Notes: generated by a model not told the origin, from the letters alone. Positions 7,827-16,827 are shown, numbered from the stretch's first letter. The stretch is 38,115 bases of DNA from JAYVJH01 sp043777595 (GCA_043777595.1 JAYWHT010000073.1:1-38115); one strand, 5' to 3'. Numbers and translations: made by a program.

Positions 7827-8450
7827 ATGCAACTACACTACGAAACAATAAATGCCAAAATGGTATGTATTTTGGGCGAATTGATGGCTTCAACATCGCT
7901 CAAAGATTTTTATTTGGTGGGTGGTACGGCGCTGTCTCTGCAATGGGGGCATCGTATATCCGAAGATATTGATATGTTTCGGTTCTCGAATCAAGAAGTG
8001 GATGGGACGTTGATTTATGACGAATTAGAACAAAAATTTGGTGATATTTCAGAATTAAGTCGCCAAAATTATTATCTAAAACTACTGATTGACGGCATCA
8101 AAATAGACTTGCTCCGCTATCGGTATCCGCTTATTGACAATACAATAGAAATTGACGGCATCAGAATGTTAAGCCCCAAAGACATTGCGCCCATGAAACT
8201 GCTGGCTATAAATAATCGTGGTGCAAAAAAAGACTTTTATGATTTGTACTTTTTGCTCAAACAGTTTTCATTAGACGAAATATTTGGTTTTTATGAGCAG
8301 AAATTTGGCGCTTTCGATGCATTCCAGCTACAAAAAAGTCTGTGTTATTTTGACGATGCTAATAATAAACTTCAAAAATTAGAGCCTTTATCGGCTATAA
8401 CTTGGGAAGAAGCAAAAAACGAAATCAAGAAAATAGCAAAATGTATTTGA
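7827..8450 (+). CDS. Nucleotidyltransferase, AbiEii/AbiGii toxin family
   Basis: 207 aa. The nucleotidyltransferase signature is clear: FYLVGGTALSLQWGHR then SEDIDMF (GG and DxD metal-binding aspartates, about residues 30-52), a later GIKIDLLRY strand with the third acidic residue, and the family block SPKDIAPMKLLA with KKDFYDLYFLL. AbiEii-like enzymes transfer nucleotides to RNA (some modify tRNA ends) and act as toxins in anti-phage abortive infection or toxin-antitoxin modules. It is shorter than classical AbiEii (about 300 aa), matching the compact chromosomal subgroup. It follows the DUF6922 gene by 3 bp. Which nucleotide and target are used cannot be read. Confidence 0.85.
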   Translation: MQLHYETINAKMVCILGELMASTSLKDFYLVGGTALSLQWGHRISEDIDMFRFSNQEVDGTLIYDELEQKFGDISELSRQNYYLKLLIDGIKIDLLRYRYPLIDNTIEIDGIRMLSPKDIAPMKLLAINNRGAKKDFYDLYFLLKQFSLDEIFGFYEQKFGAFDAFQLQKSLCYFDDANNKLQKLEPLSAITWEEAKNEIKKIAKCI

Positions 8451-8460
8451 GCAAAAAATT

Positions 8461-10554
8461 ATGAAATTAAAAATACAAGTAGCTATTGTCATTCTTTCAT
8501 TCAGCAATTCAATCATTCATTCATCGGCAGTAGCCCAGTCGCTGCCTCAGCCCGAAATTGACCTTACGGCCTTTGTCCAAAATTTATTACCACTCCAACC
8601 CCAAAACGCCAACAATAACGATTTGTACGAGTCGCTGCTGCAACTCTACACCTCGCCGCTCGACCTCAATACCTGCACCCGAGACGAACTCGAAGGTACT
8701 TATCTACTGTCTGAACGGCAACTCAATGCTTTTTTTGAGTACCGCTCGCAGTTTGGTAGCTTGTTGTCTGTATATGAGCTACAGGCCGTACCAGATTTTG
8801 ATTTGCCGACTATTTATAAATTAATGGCTTTTGCAACGGTCGTACCCGAAAATAGAAAACTGTGGAACGGGCTAAATAACCCTACCCAAAACTATTTTAT
8901 TTTTAGAACCGAAAATATATTAGAACAAAAAAAAGGCTTCACCACCGCCATTCCTGACTCAAAGGGCGTGTTGCCGCAACGGTTTTTGGGAAGCCCTACC
9001 CAATGGTATGCACGCTATCGGTACAGCCGCAGTCGAGATTTTAGTTTTGGTTTTACGATGGAAAAAGACGAAGGCGAAAAGTTTAACTTCGAGCCCAAAA
9101 ACCACAACTATGGCCCCGATTTTTTGTCCTTTCATGCCCAAGTTCAGAACCGAGGCCGACTAAAAAACTTAATTGTAGGCGATTATCAACTTCAAATAGG
9201 GCAGGGGCTTGTGTTTTCGGCGGGGTTTGTGCTGGGCAAAGGCCAAGAGACGGTTTATACCACTCGCAGACCAACTACTGGCGTACGGCCTTATACGTCG
9301 GTGGTAGAGGGTGGTTTTTTTAGGGGTATTGCCGCTACTTTTAATCTGTCAAAACACCTGGAACTGACGGCCATGTATTCGAGAGTCAGACGAGATGGCA
9401 CTGTAAACGACGACAACACAACCGACACTAACGACGATTTCGTGAGTTCGATTTTAAGTTCAGGGCTACACCGCACACCCAACGAAGCCAGCAAAAAAGC
9501 ACAAGTTCTCGAAAATTCAATCGGGGCGCATTTACTTTATAAAGTAGTGAGAGGGCAGCTTGGACTAACGATTTTGAACACAGTCTTTGACCGAAACCTA
9601 CAAAAAAAACTCACCTACTACAATACCTACGATTTTGGGGGTTCAAGTAACTTAATTCTTGGATTGCATGGCAATTATTTATTCAAAAATTACAATATTT
9701 TTGGTGAAGCCGCACGCTCACAGAGTAGTGGAGTGGGGGTAGTGGCGGGTGCGCTGACGAGTTTGTCTAAACGGATTGATGGTTCTGTGTTATTCAGACA
9801 TTTCGACCCTAATTTTCATAGTTTTTATGCCAATGCCTTTGGCGAAAATTCTCGAAATGCCAACGAAACAGGGCTATATTTTGGGGCTAAATACTTGGTT
9901 TACAAAAAGATGACGATTGGCGGCTATATTGACTTGTATCGCTTTCCGTTTTATAAATATTTGGTCAATCAGCAGCCTACCACAGGTTTTGATTATTTGT
10001 TGCAGGGTACTTTTACAGCCAACAAACGACTGATTTTTTACGCTATTTTTAGAGAAGAACACAAACAAAAAGACCTACCGAGCCGGCTCTCAAAGAAAAA
10101 AGAAACTGTAGGTACAACCCGCCGAAACTTGGTATTGAATGTAGAATACAATACCCCCAGAATATGGTCGTTTCGTACTCGTGTGCAGGGAGGTACTTTT
10201 AAATACGATGGTTTTGATGCCTCAAAAGGCTTTTTGATATTGCAAGACATTACGGCAGACTGGGGTAAATTGTCAGTCAATGGCCGGCTGGCACTGTTCA
10301 ATACCGATGACTACGACAGCCGCCAGTATGCCGTAGAGCGAGATGTACTTTATGCAGTTACGTTGCCGGCTTACTACGATTTTGGCTATCGCAATTATTT
10401 ATTGGTTCAATATTCGCCAACGTCCAAAATTGACCTTTGGCTGCGTGCTGCCCAAACCAACCAGCCCAATAAAGGCGCACTGAGTAGCTATGTGGACGAA
10501 ATCAAAGGCGGTAGCCGCACTGAAATCAAGGCACAGATTAGGTATAAGTTTTGA
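8461..10554 (+). CDS. Secreted helix-hairpin-helix protein with predicted outer-membrane beta-barrel
   Basis: 697 aa. The signal peptide ends near SSAVAQS (residue 26). Residues about 65-125 hold helix-hairpin-helix-like units: DLNTCTRDELEG, LLSERQLNAFFEYRSQFG and LLSVYELQAVPDFD, the ComEA-like pattern often labelled DNA-binding. The remaining 550 residues are rich in alternating aromatic/polar strands (for example YARYRYSRSRDFSFGF and the terminal EIKAQIRYKF ending in Phe), typical of an outer-membrane beta-barrel. This architecture recurs in Bacteroidota but its function is not established to my knowledge; DNA contact at the cell surface is only an inference. It starts 10 bp after the AbiEii gene. 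Confidence 0.8.
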   Translation: MKLKIQVAIVILSFSNSIIHSSAVAQSLPQPEIDLTAFVQNLLPLQPQNANNNDLYESLLQLYTSPLDLNTCTRDELEGTYLLSERQLNAFFEYRSQFGSLLSVYELQAVPDFDLPTIYKLMAFATVVPENRKLWNGLNNPTQNYFIFRTENILEQKKGFTTAIPDSKGVLPQRFLGSPTQWYARYRYSRSRDFSFGFTMEKDEGEKFNFEPKNHNYGPDFLSFHAQVQNRGRLKNLIVGDYQLQIGQGLVFSAGFVLGKGQETVYTTRRPTTGVRPYTSVVEGGFFRGIAATFNLSKHLELTAMYSRVRRDGTVNDDNTTDTNDDFVSSILSSGLHRTPNEASKKAQVLENSIGAHLLYKVVRGQLGLTILNTVFDRNLQKKLTYYNTYDFGGSSNLILGLHGNYLFKNYNIFGEAARSQSSGVGVVAGALTSLSKRIDGSVLFRHFDPNFHSFYANAFGENSRNANETGLYFGAKYLVYKKMTIGGYIDLYRFPFYKYLVNQQPTTGFDYLLQGTFTANKRLIFYAIFREEHKQKDLPSRLSKKKETVGTTRRNLVLNVEYNTPRIWSFRTRVQGGTFKYDGFDASKGFLILQDITADWGKLSVNGRLALFNTDDYDSRQYAVERDVLYAVTLPAYYDFGYRNYLLVQYSPTSKIDLWLRAAQTNQPNKGALSSYVDEIKGGSRTEIKAQIRYKF

Positions 10555-10568
10555 AGTCGGCGCGTCAT

Positions 10569-10602
10569 TCTGTCATAATTTCAATCATTTTATGTAACTT
10601 TG
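10569..10602 (+). promoter_or_regulatory. Candidate Bacteroidota promoter for gcvT
   Basis: An exact -7 element TAACTTTG occupies 10595-10602, 51 bp before the gcvT ATG. The -33 element is weak (TCTG near 10569, about 22 bp upstream). A start site near 10609 would give a leader of about 44 nt, too short for a glycine riboswitch. Confidence 0.4.
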
Positions 10603-10652
10603 TTTTCAATATTTTATAGCACTCACGACTCCTAACTTATAGCCTATTTCTG

Positions 10653-11753
10653 ATGTCTGATACAATCAAAACCATTCCCCTTAACGATATTCACCACGGC
10701 CTCGGCGCAAAAATGATGCCTTTTGCAGGCTACTCAATGCCTGTGCGCTACTCGTCCGACTTAGAAGAACATCACACCGTTCGCAATGGTGTAGGTGTGT
10801 TTGATGTCTCGCACATGGGCGAGTTTGTGGTAAAGGGCGAGCGAGCTACTGAGTTTTTGCAATACGTGATTTCAAACGACGTAGCCAAACTCACCGATGG
10901 TAAAATATTGTACGGTTATCTGCCCAACCATGACGGTGGCGTGGTGGACGATTTGCTGGTTTATCGTTGGGACGAAAACGAATATTACTTGGTAGTCAAT
11001 GCCTCAAATATCGAAAAAGACTGGAACTGGCTACAAGAGCAAAACACGTTTGGAGTCAAGATGCAAAATCTGTCTGATGAGCTTTGTCTATTTGCTGTTC
11101 AGGGGCCGCTGGCTACCAAAACTCTCCAAAAACTGACCGATGTCAATTTGTCAGAAATAGATTACTATACTTACAAGTCTGGTACGCTGGCAGGCATCGA
11201 CGACGTTTTTATATCGGCTACTGGCTACACGGGTGCAGGTGGGTTTGAGATTTATGTCTGGAACAAAGATGCCGAAGCTATGTGGAAAGCCATTTTTGAG
11301 GCAGGTGCTGAGTTTGACATTAAGCCAATCGGCCTTGGTGCCAGAGATACCCTCCGCCTCGAAATGGGCTATTGTCTCTATGGCCACGAACTCAACGACA
11401 CGGATTCACCGCTTGAAGCTGGCTTGGGTTGGGTAACAAAGTTTAGCAAAAATTTTATCAATTCTGATAATTTATTAAAACAAAAAGAAGCGGGATTGAG
11501 CCGTAAACTCATTGGTTTTGAACTAATTGACAGAGGCATACCTCGTGGCGACTATGAACTGTGCGATGCCAGCGGCCAAGCCGTCGGCCATGTAACGTCA
11601 GGCACGCAGTCGCCTACTTTGGGCAAGGGTATTGGCTTGGGCTTTGTACCAACTGCTATGAGCAAAGTGGGTACAGAAATTTTTGTAAAAGTACGAGACA
11701 GACTCCTCAGAGCGGTAGTAACCAAAGTACCTTTTGTACAAAAGGGCGTTTAA
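10653..11753 (+). CDS. gcvT: Aminomethyltransferase, glycine cleavage T-protein
   Basis: 366 aa, full length for GcvT, the tetrahydrofolate-dependent subunit that releases ammonia from the aminomethyl-lipoyl H-protein and forms 5,10-methylene-THF. Family blocks are present in order: MMPFAGYSMPVRYS (about 21-34), GVGVFDVSHMGEF, DDLLVYRWDENEYYLVVNAS containing the folate-facing region, TGYTGAGGFEIY, and GLGARDTLRLEMGYCLYGHE with DTDSPLEAGLGWV, then the C-terminal barrel ending FVQKGV. The other glycine-cleavage genes (gcvH, gcvP) are not in the window, which is usual in Bacteroidota where gcvT stands apart. An exact -7 element lies upstream. Confidence 0.97.
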   Translation: MSDTIKTIPLNDIHHGLGAKMMPFAGYSMPVRYSSDLEEHHTVRNGVGVFDVSHMGEFVVKGERATEFLQYVISNDVAKLTDGKILYGYLPNHDGGVVDDLLVYRWDENEYYLVVNASNIEKDWNWLQEQNTFGVKMQNLSDELCLFAVQGPLATKTLQKLTDVNLSEIDYYTYKSGTLAGIDDVFISATGYTGAGGFEIYVWNKDAEAMWKAIFEAGAEFDIKPIGLGARDTLRLEMGYCLYGHELNDTDSPLEAGLGWVTKFSKNFINSDNLLKQKEAGLSRKLIGFELIDRGIPRGDYELCDASGQAVGHVTSGTQSPTLGKGIGLGFVPTAMSKVGTEIFVKVRDRLLRAVVTKVPFVQKGV

Positions 11754-11767
11754 AACTTTTACCTTTG
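11734..11767 (+). promoter_or_regulatory. Bacteroidota promoter inside the end of gcvT, for the DinB-like gene
   Basis: TTTG at 11734-11737 and TACCTTTG at 11760-11767 are separated by 22 bp, matching the -33/-7 consensus TTTG-N(17-23)-TAnnTTTG. A start site near 11774 gives a leader of about 23 nt to the ATG at 11797, which argues against the upstream ATG at 11734 being the translation start. Confidence 0.5.
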
Positions 11768-11796
11768 CGGCCAAAACGTATCAAATCAATACAAAA

Positions 11797-12255
11797 ATGA
11801 AAAAAACAGAGGTACTCATTCGGCAATTAGAATGTAAAACTTTGACACAGGCCACTACAAACACCAATGTTTCGGCAGCCTCGGTAGGTTGGCATATCGA
11901 ACATTCGCTTTTGGTGGCAAATGGCATAATCAGTGCGCTCAAAAAATCGGACCCCGCTCAATATAAGTGGCAGTTTAATTTTCCAAGATTTGTCGTAATG
12001 ACCGTTCTCAACAAAATACCCCGAGGCCGTGGCAAAGCACCAGAGTCCGTCAGACCAAAAGGTGATTTTACAATAGAGAGCCTCAAAGCAAAAGCCGAAG
12101 CTACCATCGAAAGGCTGTCAGAACTTAATGGTATTGATTCAAATAGTAACTTCAAGCACCCTTATTTTGGACAATTAAATCTAAAATTGGCGATACAGTT
12201 TATAGAAATACACACCCAACACCATTTGAATATTATTGATGACATTTTAAAATAA
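11797..12255 (+). CDS. DinB-like / DUF1569 four-helix-bundle protein
   Basis: 152 aa from the ATG at 11797. An in-frame ATG at 11734 overlaps gcvT and the -33 element, and its extra residues look non-family, so I prefer the later one. The protein has the DinB/DUF1569 pattern: an early helix, then VGWHIEHSLLVANGI with a metal-binding His, a central NKIPRGRGKAPESVRP linker, and HPYFGQLNLKLAIQF with EIHTQHHLNII holding the later metal-binding histidines. DinB-like bundles are metal-dependent and often thiol-linked, but the reaction of this subgroup is unknown. It converges on rfbA with 9 bp between stops. Confidence 0.78.
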   Translation: MKKTEVLIRQLECKTLTQATTNTNVSAASVGWHIEHSLLVANGIISALKKSDPAQYKWQFNFPRFVVMTVLNKIPRGRGKAPESVRPKGDFTIESLKAKAEATIERLSELNGIDSNSNFKHPYFGQLNLKLAIQFIEIHTQHHLNIIDDILK

Positions 12256-12264
12256 CCTATTTTT

Positions 12265-13125
12265 TTATTTCAATAAATTCAATAAATATGCCCCATAACC
12301 ACTTTTGACGAGTGGTTTGGCGATTTCGGCGAGTTGGGTAGCATCAATAAAACCCATGCGGTAGGCTACTTCTTCGATACAACCGATTTTTAAGCCTTGT
12401 CGCTCTTCGATGACCTGCACATATTGGCCTGCCTGCATCAACGATGCGAATGTACCTGTGTCGAGCCAAGCCGTACCACGATTAAGTACACCCACTTTGA
12501 GCTGGCCACGGCGTAGGTATTCTATGTTTATGTCTGTAATTTCTAATTCGCCCCGTGGTGATGGCGCGATGTTTTTGGCTATTTCAACTACCTGATTATC
12601 ATAAAAATATAACCCAGGAATGGCATAATTTGAGCGTGGCTCGGCGGGTTTTTCTGCCAACGAAAGCACATTAAAATCTTTGTCAAACTCAACGACACCA
12701 TACCGCTCTGGGTCTTGAACTTGGTAGGCATAGACTACGCCGCCCTCGGGGTCGTTGTTGGCTTGTAAGAGTTTAGAAAGCCCCGAACCATAAAAAATAT
12801 TATCTCCCAGTACCAATGCCACTTTGTCGTTGCCAATAAAGTCGGCGCCAATAATAAAAGCCTGCGCCAAGCCATCGGGGCTGGGCTGCTCGGCATAGCT
12901 AAACTGGCAACCAATACGGCTACCGTCGCCCAATAATTTCTGAAAATGAGGTAAATCGTGCGGGGTCGAAATAATCAAAATCTCACTAATACCCGACAGC
13001 ATCAATATTGAGAGCGGGTAATAAATCATTGGTTTGTCGTAAACAGGCATCAGTTGTTTGCTTACGGCTAATGTCAGAGGGTGAAGGCGAGTACCTGAGC
13101 CTCCTGCCAAAATAATTCCTTTCAT
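12265..13125 (-). CDS. rfbA: Glucose-1-phosphate thymidylyltransferase
   Basis: 286 aa, the normal length of RfbA/RmlA, which makes dTDP-glucose from dTTP and glucose-1-phosphate, the first step to dTDP-L-rhamnose and related sugars for surface polysaccharide. The nucleotidyltransferase signature LAGGSGTRLHPLT (residues 6-18), the sugar-phosphate lysine in SKQLMPVYDKPMIYYP, VLGDNIFYG and the EKPAEPRSNYAIPGLYFYD block are all intact, as is GTAWLDTGTFASLM. No rfbB, rfbC or rfbD is adjacent. It follows the GT2 glycosyltransferase gene on the same strand by 27 bp. A TAATTTTG at 13148-13155 could give it a separate promoter, though no -33 element is correctly spaced. Confidence 0.97.
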   Translation of the reverse strand: MKGIILAGGSGTRLHPLTLAVSKQLMPVYDKPMIYYPLSILMLSGISEILIISTPHDLPHFQKLLGDGSRIGCQFSYAEQPSPDGLAQAFIIGADFIGNDKVALVLGDNIFYGSGLSKLLQANNDPEGGVVYAYQVQDPERYGVVEFDKDFNVLSLAEKPAEPRSNYAIPGLYFYDNQVVEIAKNIAPSPRGELEITDINIEYLRRGQLKVGVLNRGTAWLDTGTFASLMQAGQYVQVIEERQGLKIGCIEEVAYRMGFIDATQLAEIAKPLVKSGYGAYLLNLLK

Positions 13126-13152
13126 ATTTTTTTTTAGTATTAAACCACAAAA

Positions 13153-14049
13153 TTATAAAAAACTAAGCAAAGATTTTACTTTGTCTATTGCCTTCGTAAT
13201 CTTAAACTGTAAAGTATTGGCTGGCTCTGTGGCCAAACCTTGGTAATCGAAGTCTGTGCCACTGCTGAGGCCCAAGTAGTGTTTCATAAAAGTACTCGAC
13301 GACATTTTCCATTTGTGCATAAACTGCGCTCGCCCATCGTTTCGCTTGACCCGACCAATGCTTTTGGACATAAAATGATAGACTAAACTGTCGCCAACGC
13401 CTCTAAAATTACGCACCCCCACGTCCCAAAGTTTACGACAAATATCTGGGTCTGAGTACATTCCAGGGCTAAACTCAACACTAAAACCACCAATCAAAGC
13501 CCAGTAGCTGCGGTGCATGATGCTGGGTGGGTAGTTGGCGCCTCGCCAGTCGGCAATGGCTAATGTTTTGTAGTCTTTGAGCAAGTCAGTTTCTCGAAAA
13601 TTAGTTGGACTGTCACCGTAGTTGTGAGGAGTAGAGGTGCAGCCCCAGTTGTTGGGTGTACGCTCAATCATTGTACCCGAAAAATAAAAATCTGTGCGGC
13701 CGTAGTCTATTATTTTTTCAAACAGTCGCAAGTCCCATTCTGGGCAAACGTACATATCGTCGTTGATGTACAAAATATAGTTGGTCGTGGCCAACGATGC
13801 GGCGGCGTTGCAAGCCAAACAAATACCAACGTTGGTAGCCGAAAGACTGTAATCTAACCCTTGTGCTTTGGCCCATGCGAGTGTGCCGTCTGAGCCATCG
13901 TTGATGTGCAAAATAATTTGATGCTCAAAGGTAGAGTTTTGCCTAATGCTCTTTACACATAGCTCAACAAACGGCATATTGTTCCAAGTCGGAATCAATA
14001 TTGAGAATTTTGCGTTCGTTACTGGGCTGTTTTTGTGGTATTCAATCAT
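13153..14049 (-). CDS. Family 2 glycosyltransferase
   Basis: 298 aa from the ATG at 14049; a TTG at 14073 would add eight residues and is less likely. It has a GT-A fold: FSILIPTWNNMPFVELCV at the N-terminus, the nucleotide-binding aspartate in LHINDGSDGT, the TNVGICLACNAA segment, and the metal-binding motif ILYINDDMYV. An Asp-rich acceptor region GGFSVEFSPGMYSDPDICRK follows. No membrane helix is obvious, so it is a cytosolic or peripheral enzyme adding a sugar to a surface glycan or lipid; donor and acceptor are unknown. Co-directional with rfbA, suggesting a shared polysaccharide role. Confidence 0.9.
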   Translation of the reverse strand: MIEYHKNSPVTNAKFSILIPTWNNMPFVELCVKSIRQNSTFEHQIILHINDGSDGTLAWAKAQGLDYSLSATNVGICLACNAAASLATTNYILYINDDMYVCPEWDLRLFEKIIDYGRTDFYFSGTMIERTPNNWGCTSTPHNYGDSPTNFRETDLLKDYKTLAIADWRGANYPPSIMHRSYWALIGGFSVEFSPGMYSDPDICRKLWDVGVRNFRGVGDSLVYHFMSKSIGRVKRNDGRAQFMHKWKMSSSTFMKHYLGLSSGTDFDYQGLATEPANTLQFKITKAIDKVKSLLSFL

Positions 14050-14702
14050 TTGTTTTGTAGAGGCCGATGACAATTAACATTTGAAGCCAAAAAATACCGC
14101 ATGGAAATTAAAGACAATCTAAACACTTTGCTTAATTGTATTTTACATCACAATTTTGTTTGAAATTACCTGATTTTTTATAGTTTTTACCAACTTCCAA
14201 AATGCCAATTTTGCTTTTAATTGTGAGGTAAGAGTCTTTTTATGGTAGTTGTCTAGTACAAAATACTGTTATAGTGTGAGTAGTTTAATGTCGGTGTAAT
14301 TATTTTAAAACTATAATTGTATATCTGTGTTGTGATATTGGCTCGAATAGCCTGCTTGGTAATTATAGCTAATTTAGATTCCCGTGTTTTTTAAAGTATA
14401 TTTGATGTTTCTTTTATACCAACACCACTAATAACCGATTCAAGGTATGCTTATTACAATTTTATGGATAAAGCGGTAAATGGGCAGATTTATTTGCACG
14501 GTTCAGCGTTGAGTGAGTAGCGTTGTTTTGCACTTACTCGCAAAGCCTTTAATTATTGATAGAGTGTAAATCAAAATTACCAATAATTTTTGACTCAGCC
14601 AATACTTCATCAAAAATGTTCCAGTAATATTTATTCACTCGCTCATAATTCTACCTTAGCACTTACGAAGTTAGAAGATTTAAACTCAAAAAATTGCAAC
14701 CA
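14050..14702. other. Long AT-rich intergenic region between divergent genes
   Basis: About 650 bp separating the GT2 gene (minus) from lutA (plus), with no ORF of convincing composition, no tRNA fold and no exact TAnnTTTG promoter that I can find on the lutA side. Short inverted repeats occur, such as AATTGT/ACAATT near 14133-14155 and an imperfect GAGTGAGT/ACTTACTC pair near 14510-14540. It is large enough for a regulator-binding region or a small RNA, but I cannot support either. Confidence 0.5.
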
Positions 14703-15416
14703 ATGAAAGTAGCGTTATTTATACCTTGTTATATCGACCAGTTTTATCCACAGGTGGGTATTGCTACGCTACAATTATTAGAAAAAAACGGCTGTGAGGT
14801 TCATTTTCCAACAAACCAAACTTGTTGCGGGCAACCAATGGCTAACTCGGGTTTTGGCCATCTTACACAGGGCTGTAATGATAATTTTATTGCCAATTTC
14901 AAAGATTTTGAATACATCGTTTGTCCATCAGGAAGTTGTACGTTACACGCCAAACAACATATTTTGTCGGAAATAGGGCAGGAGGGTAGGTGCTACGAAC
15001 TGACCGAGTTTTTGGTCGATGTACTAAAAGTTCAAACCCTTTCGGCTCGGTTTCCTCACCGAGTGGGGCTTCATCAGAGTTGTCATGGGCAGCGTGGGTT
15101 GCATCTGTCTCAAATGTCTGAGCTAAATGCACCGCACTTTTCTAAACCAGAACAGCTACTAAGCCAAGTATCAGATTTACAGTTGGTTGCGTTAAATAGA
15201 AAAGATGAATGTTGTGGCTTTGGAGGTACGTTTTGTGTTTTTGAGGAGGCTGTTTCGGTCAAAATGGGAAAAGACCGCATTGCCGACCACGCCAGCCAAA
15301 ACGTGGAGTACATCACCGCCAGCGACACAAGCTGTTTGATGCACATGGAGGGTATTCTGAAACGACAAGGCTCGACTATCAAGACAATTCATATTGCAGA
15401 AATTTTGAACAGTTGA
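14703..15416 (+). CDS. lutA: Lactate utilization protein A (Fe-S oxidoreductase)
   Basis: 237 aa from the ATG at 14703; a TTG three codons earlier is unlikely. Two CCG domains, the cysteine-rich modules that bind iron-sulfur clusters, are visible: CYIDQFYPQVG with TCCGQPMANSG (first half), and HQSCHGQRGL with ECCGFGGTFCV (second half). LutA works with LutB and LutC in oxidising L-lactate to pyruvate. It is followed at 16 bp by lutB and then by lutC, the standard operon order. No lactate permease is next to it, and the long upstream gap probably contains its control region. Confidence 0.95.
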   Translation: MKVALFIPCYIDQFYPQVGIATLQLLEKNGCEVHFPTNQTCCGQPMANSGFGHLTQGCNDNFIANFKDFEYIVCPSGSCTLHAKQHILSEIGQEGRCYELTEFLVDVLKVQTLSARFPHRVGLHQSCHGQRGLHLSQMSELNAPHFSKPEQLLSQVSDLQLVALNRKDECCGFGGTFCVFEEAVSVKMGKDRIADHASQNVEYITASDTSCLMHMEGILKRQGSTIKTIHIAEILNS

Positions 15417-15432
15417 AAACAAACAACCAAAA

Positions 15433-16827
15433 ATGAAACAACAATTACAACATTCGGAGGCTGCGGAGGTTTTCAATCGGGACGAGGCTCGGGTAGATTG
15501 GCACGATGAAACATTGTGGTTTGTGCGTCAAAAACGAGACAAAGCGGCTTTTCAGATACCCGAATGGGAAGAGTTGCGTGAGGCTGCCTCGCAAATTAAA
15601 AACAACGTGCTGTCGAATATGCACGACTATTTGACTGAATTTGAGACCAAAGCACTCAAAAACGGTATTAAAATCCATTGGGCTGCCGATGCCGAAGCAC
15701 ACAATAAAATTGTGCTTGATATTGTCAATCAGAACGCTTCGGCTTTGGGGGCGGCGCAGTTGGTCAAGTCCAAGTCGATGCTTACCGAAGAGTGCCACCT
15801 AAATGAGTTTTTGGCCAAAAATGGTGTCGAAGTCATTGATTCGGACTTAGGAGAGCGCATTGTGCAACTTGCCAACGAGCCACCAAGTCATATAGTTTTG
15901 CCTTGTATTCATTGGAAAAAAAGTGAAATCGGCGAACTATTTTACACGCATTTAGGAACTCCCAAAGGCTGTGATGACCCTCAGATTTTGACCGAAGCCG
16001 CTCGTCAGCACCTCAGACAGACTTTTTTGACCCGAAAAGTAGCACTGACAGGTGTAAATTTTGCGATAGCCGAAACAGGCGAATTTGTGGTTTGTACCAA
16101 CGAAGGCAATGCCGACATGGGCGTACATCTGGCCGATGTTCATATTGCCAGTATGGGTTTTGAAAAAATTATTCCTCAAAAAAAGCACCTCGGCGTGTTC
16201 TTGCGGTTGTTGGCACGCTCGGCCACAGGCCAGCCAATTACGACCTATTCGAGTCATTTCAAGAACCCTCGCCCAGACCAAGAAATGCACATCATTATTG
16301 TAGACAATGGCCGTAGTACTCAGTTGGGTCGCCCCGATTTTAGAAATTCGCTCAAGTGTATTCGTTGTGCGGCTTGCTTCAACACTTGCCCAGTTTATAG
16401 GCGGAGTGGTGGGCATAGCTATCATACGGCCATCGCTGGGCCGATTGGCTCTATTTTAGCCCCCAATTTAGACATGACCAAAAACGCTGACTTGCCTTTT
16501 GCGAGTACCTTGTGTGGCTCATGCTCAAATGTGTGTCCTGTCAAAATCGACATTCACGAGCAGCTTTATAAATGGCGGCAAGTATTAGTAAAAGAAGGCC
16601 ACGCCACGGTAGGCAAACAAATCGGAATGCAGGCAATGAACTTTACGCTATCAAACCCGAAGCTATACCAAGCGGCAGGAAAAATTGGTCGCTGGGTACT
16701 AAAAAATACTCCTGTGGTAGTCAATAATGGCTTGAATCCATGGTTCAATCAGCGAGATATGCCCGAGCCACCGAAAGAGAGTTTCAAAGAATGGTATGAG
16801 CGAATCAAAAAAGAAGAAGCGGCATGA
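15433..16827 (+). CDS. lutB: Lactate utilization protein B (LUD domain plus ferredoxin domain)
   Basis: 464 aa, full length for LutB/YkgF. The N-terminal two-thirds is a LUD domain (SMLTEECHLNEFL, HIVLPCIHWKKSEIGELF, ETGEFVVCTNEGNADMG). Two four-cysteine iron-sulfur motifs follow: CIRCAACFNTCP around residues 309-320 and CGSCSNVCP around 360-368, which would carry two [4Fe-4S] clusters in electron transfer during lactate oxidation. The C-terminal tail ends EWYERIKKEEAA. The stop overlaps the lutC start by 4 bp (ATGA), so translation is coupled. Confidence 0.97.
   Translation: MKQQLQHSEAAEVFNRDEARVDWHDETLWFVRQKRDKAAFQIPEWEELREAASQIKNNVLSNMHDYLTEFETKALKNGIKIHWAADAEAHNKIVLDIVNQNASALGAAQLVKSKSMLTEECHLNEFLAKNGVEVIDSDLGERIVQLANEPPSHIVLPCIHWKKSEIGELFYTHLGTPKGCDDPQILTEAARQHLRQTFLTRKVALTGVNFAIAETGEFVVCTNEGNADMGVHLADVHIASMGFEKIIPQKKHLGVFLRLLARSATGQPITTYSSHFKNPRPDQEMHIIIVDNGRSTQLGRPDFRNSLKCIRCAACFNTCPVYRRSGGHSYHTAIAGPIGSILAPNLDMTKNADLPFASTLCGSCSNVCPVKIDIHEQLYKWRQVLVKEGHATVGKQIGMQAMNFTLSNPKLYQAAGKIGRWVLKNTPVVVNNGLNPWFNQRDMPEPPKESFKEWYERIKKEEAA

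Noticed and set aside
10603..10652. Glycine riboswitch before gcvT
   Set aside because: The predicted leader is only about 44 nt and lacks room for the aptamer.
11734..11796. Earlier ATG for the DinB-like gene, adding 21 residues
   Set aside because: It overlaps gcvT and coincides with the -33 box of a good promoter; the extra residues do not look like the family's N-terminus.
15952..16425. 157-aa minus-strand ORF
   Set aside because: It is the shadow of lutB, which has intact LUD and iron-sulfur motifs.
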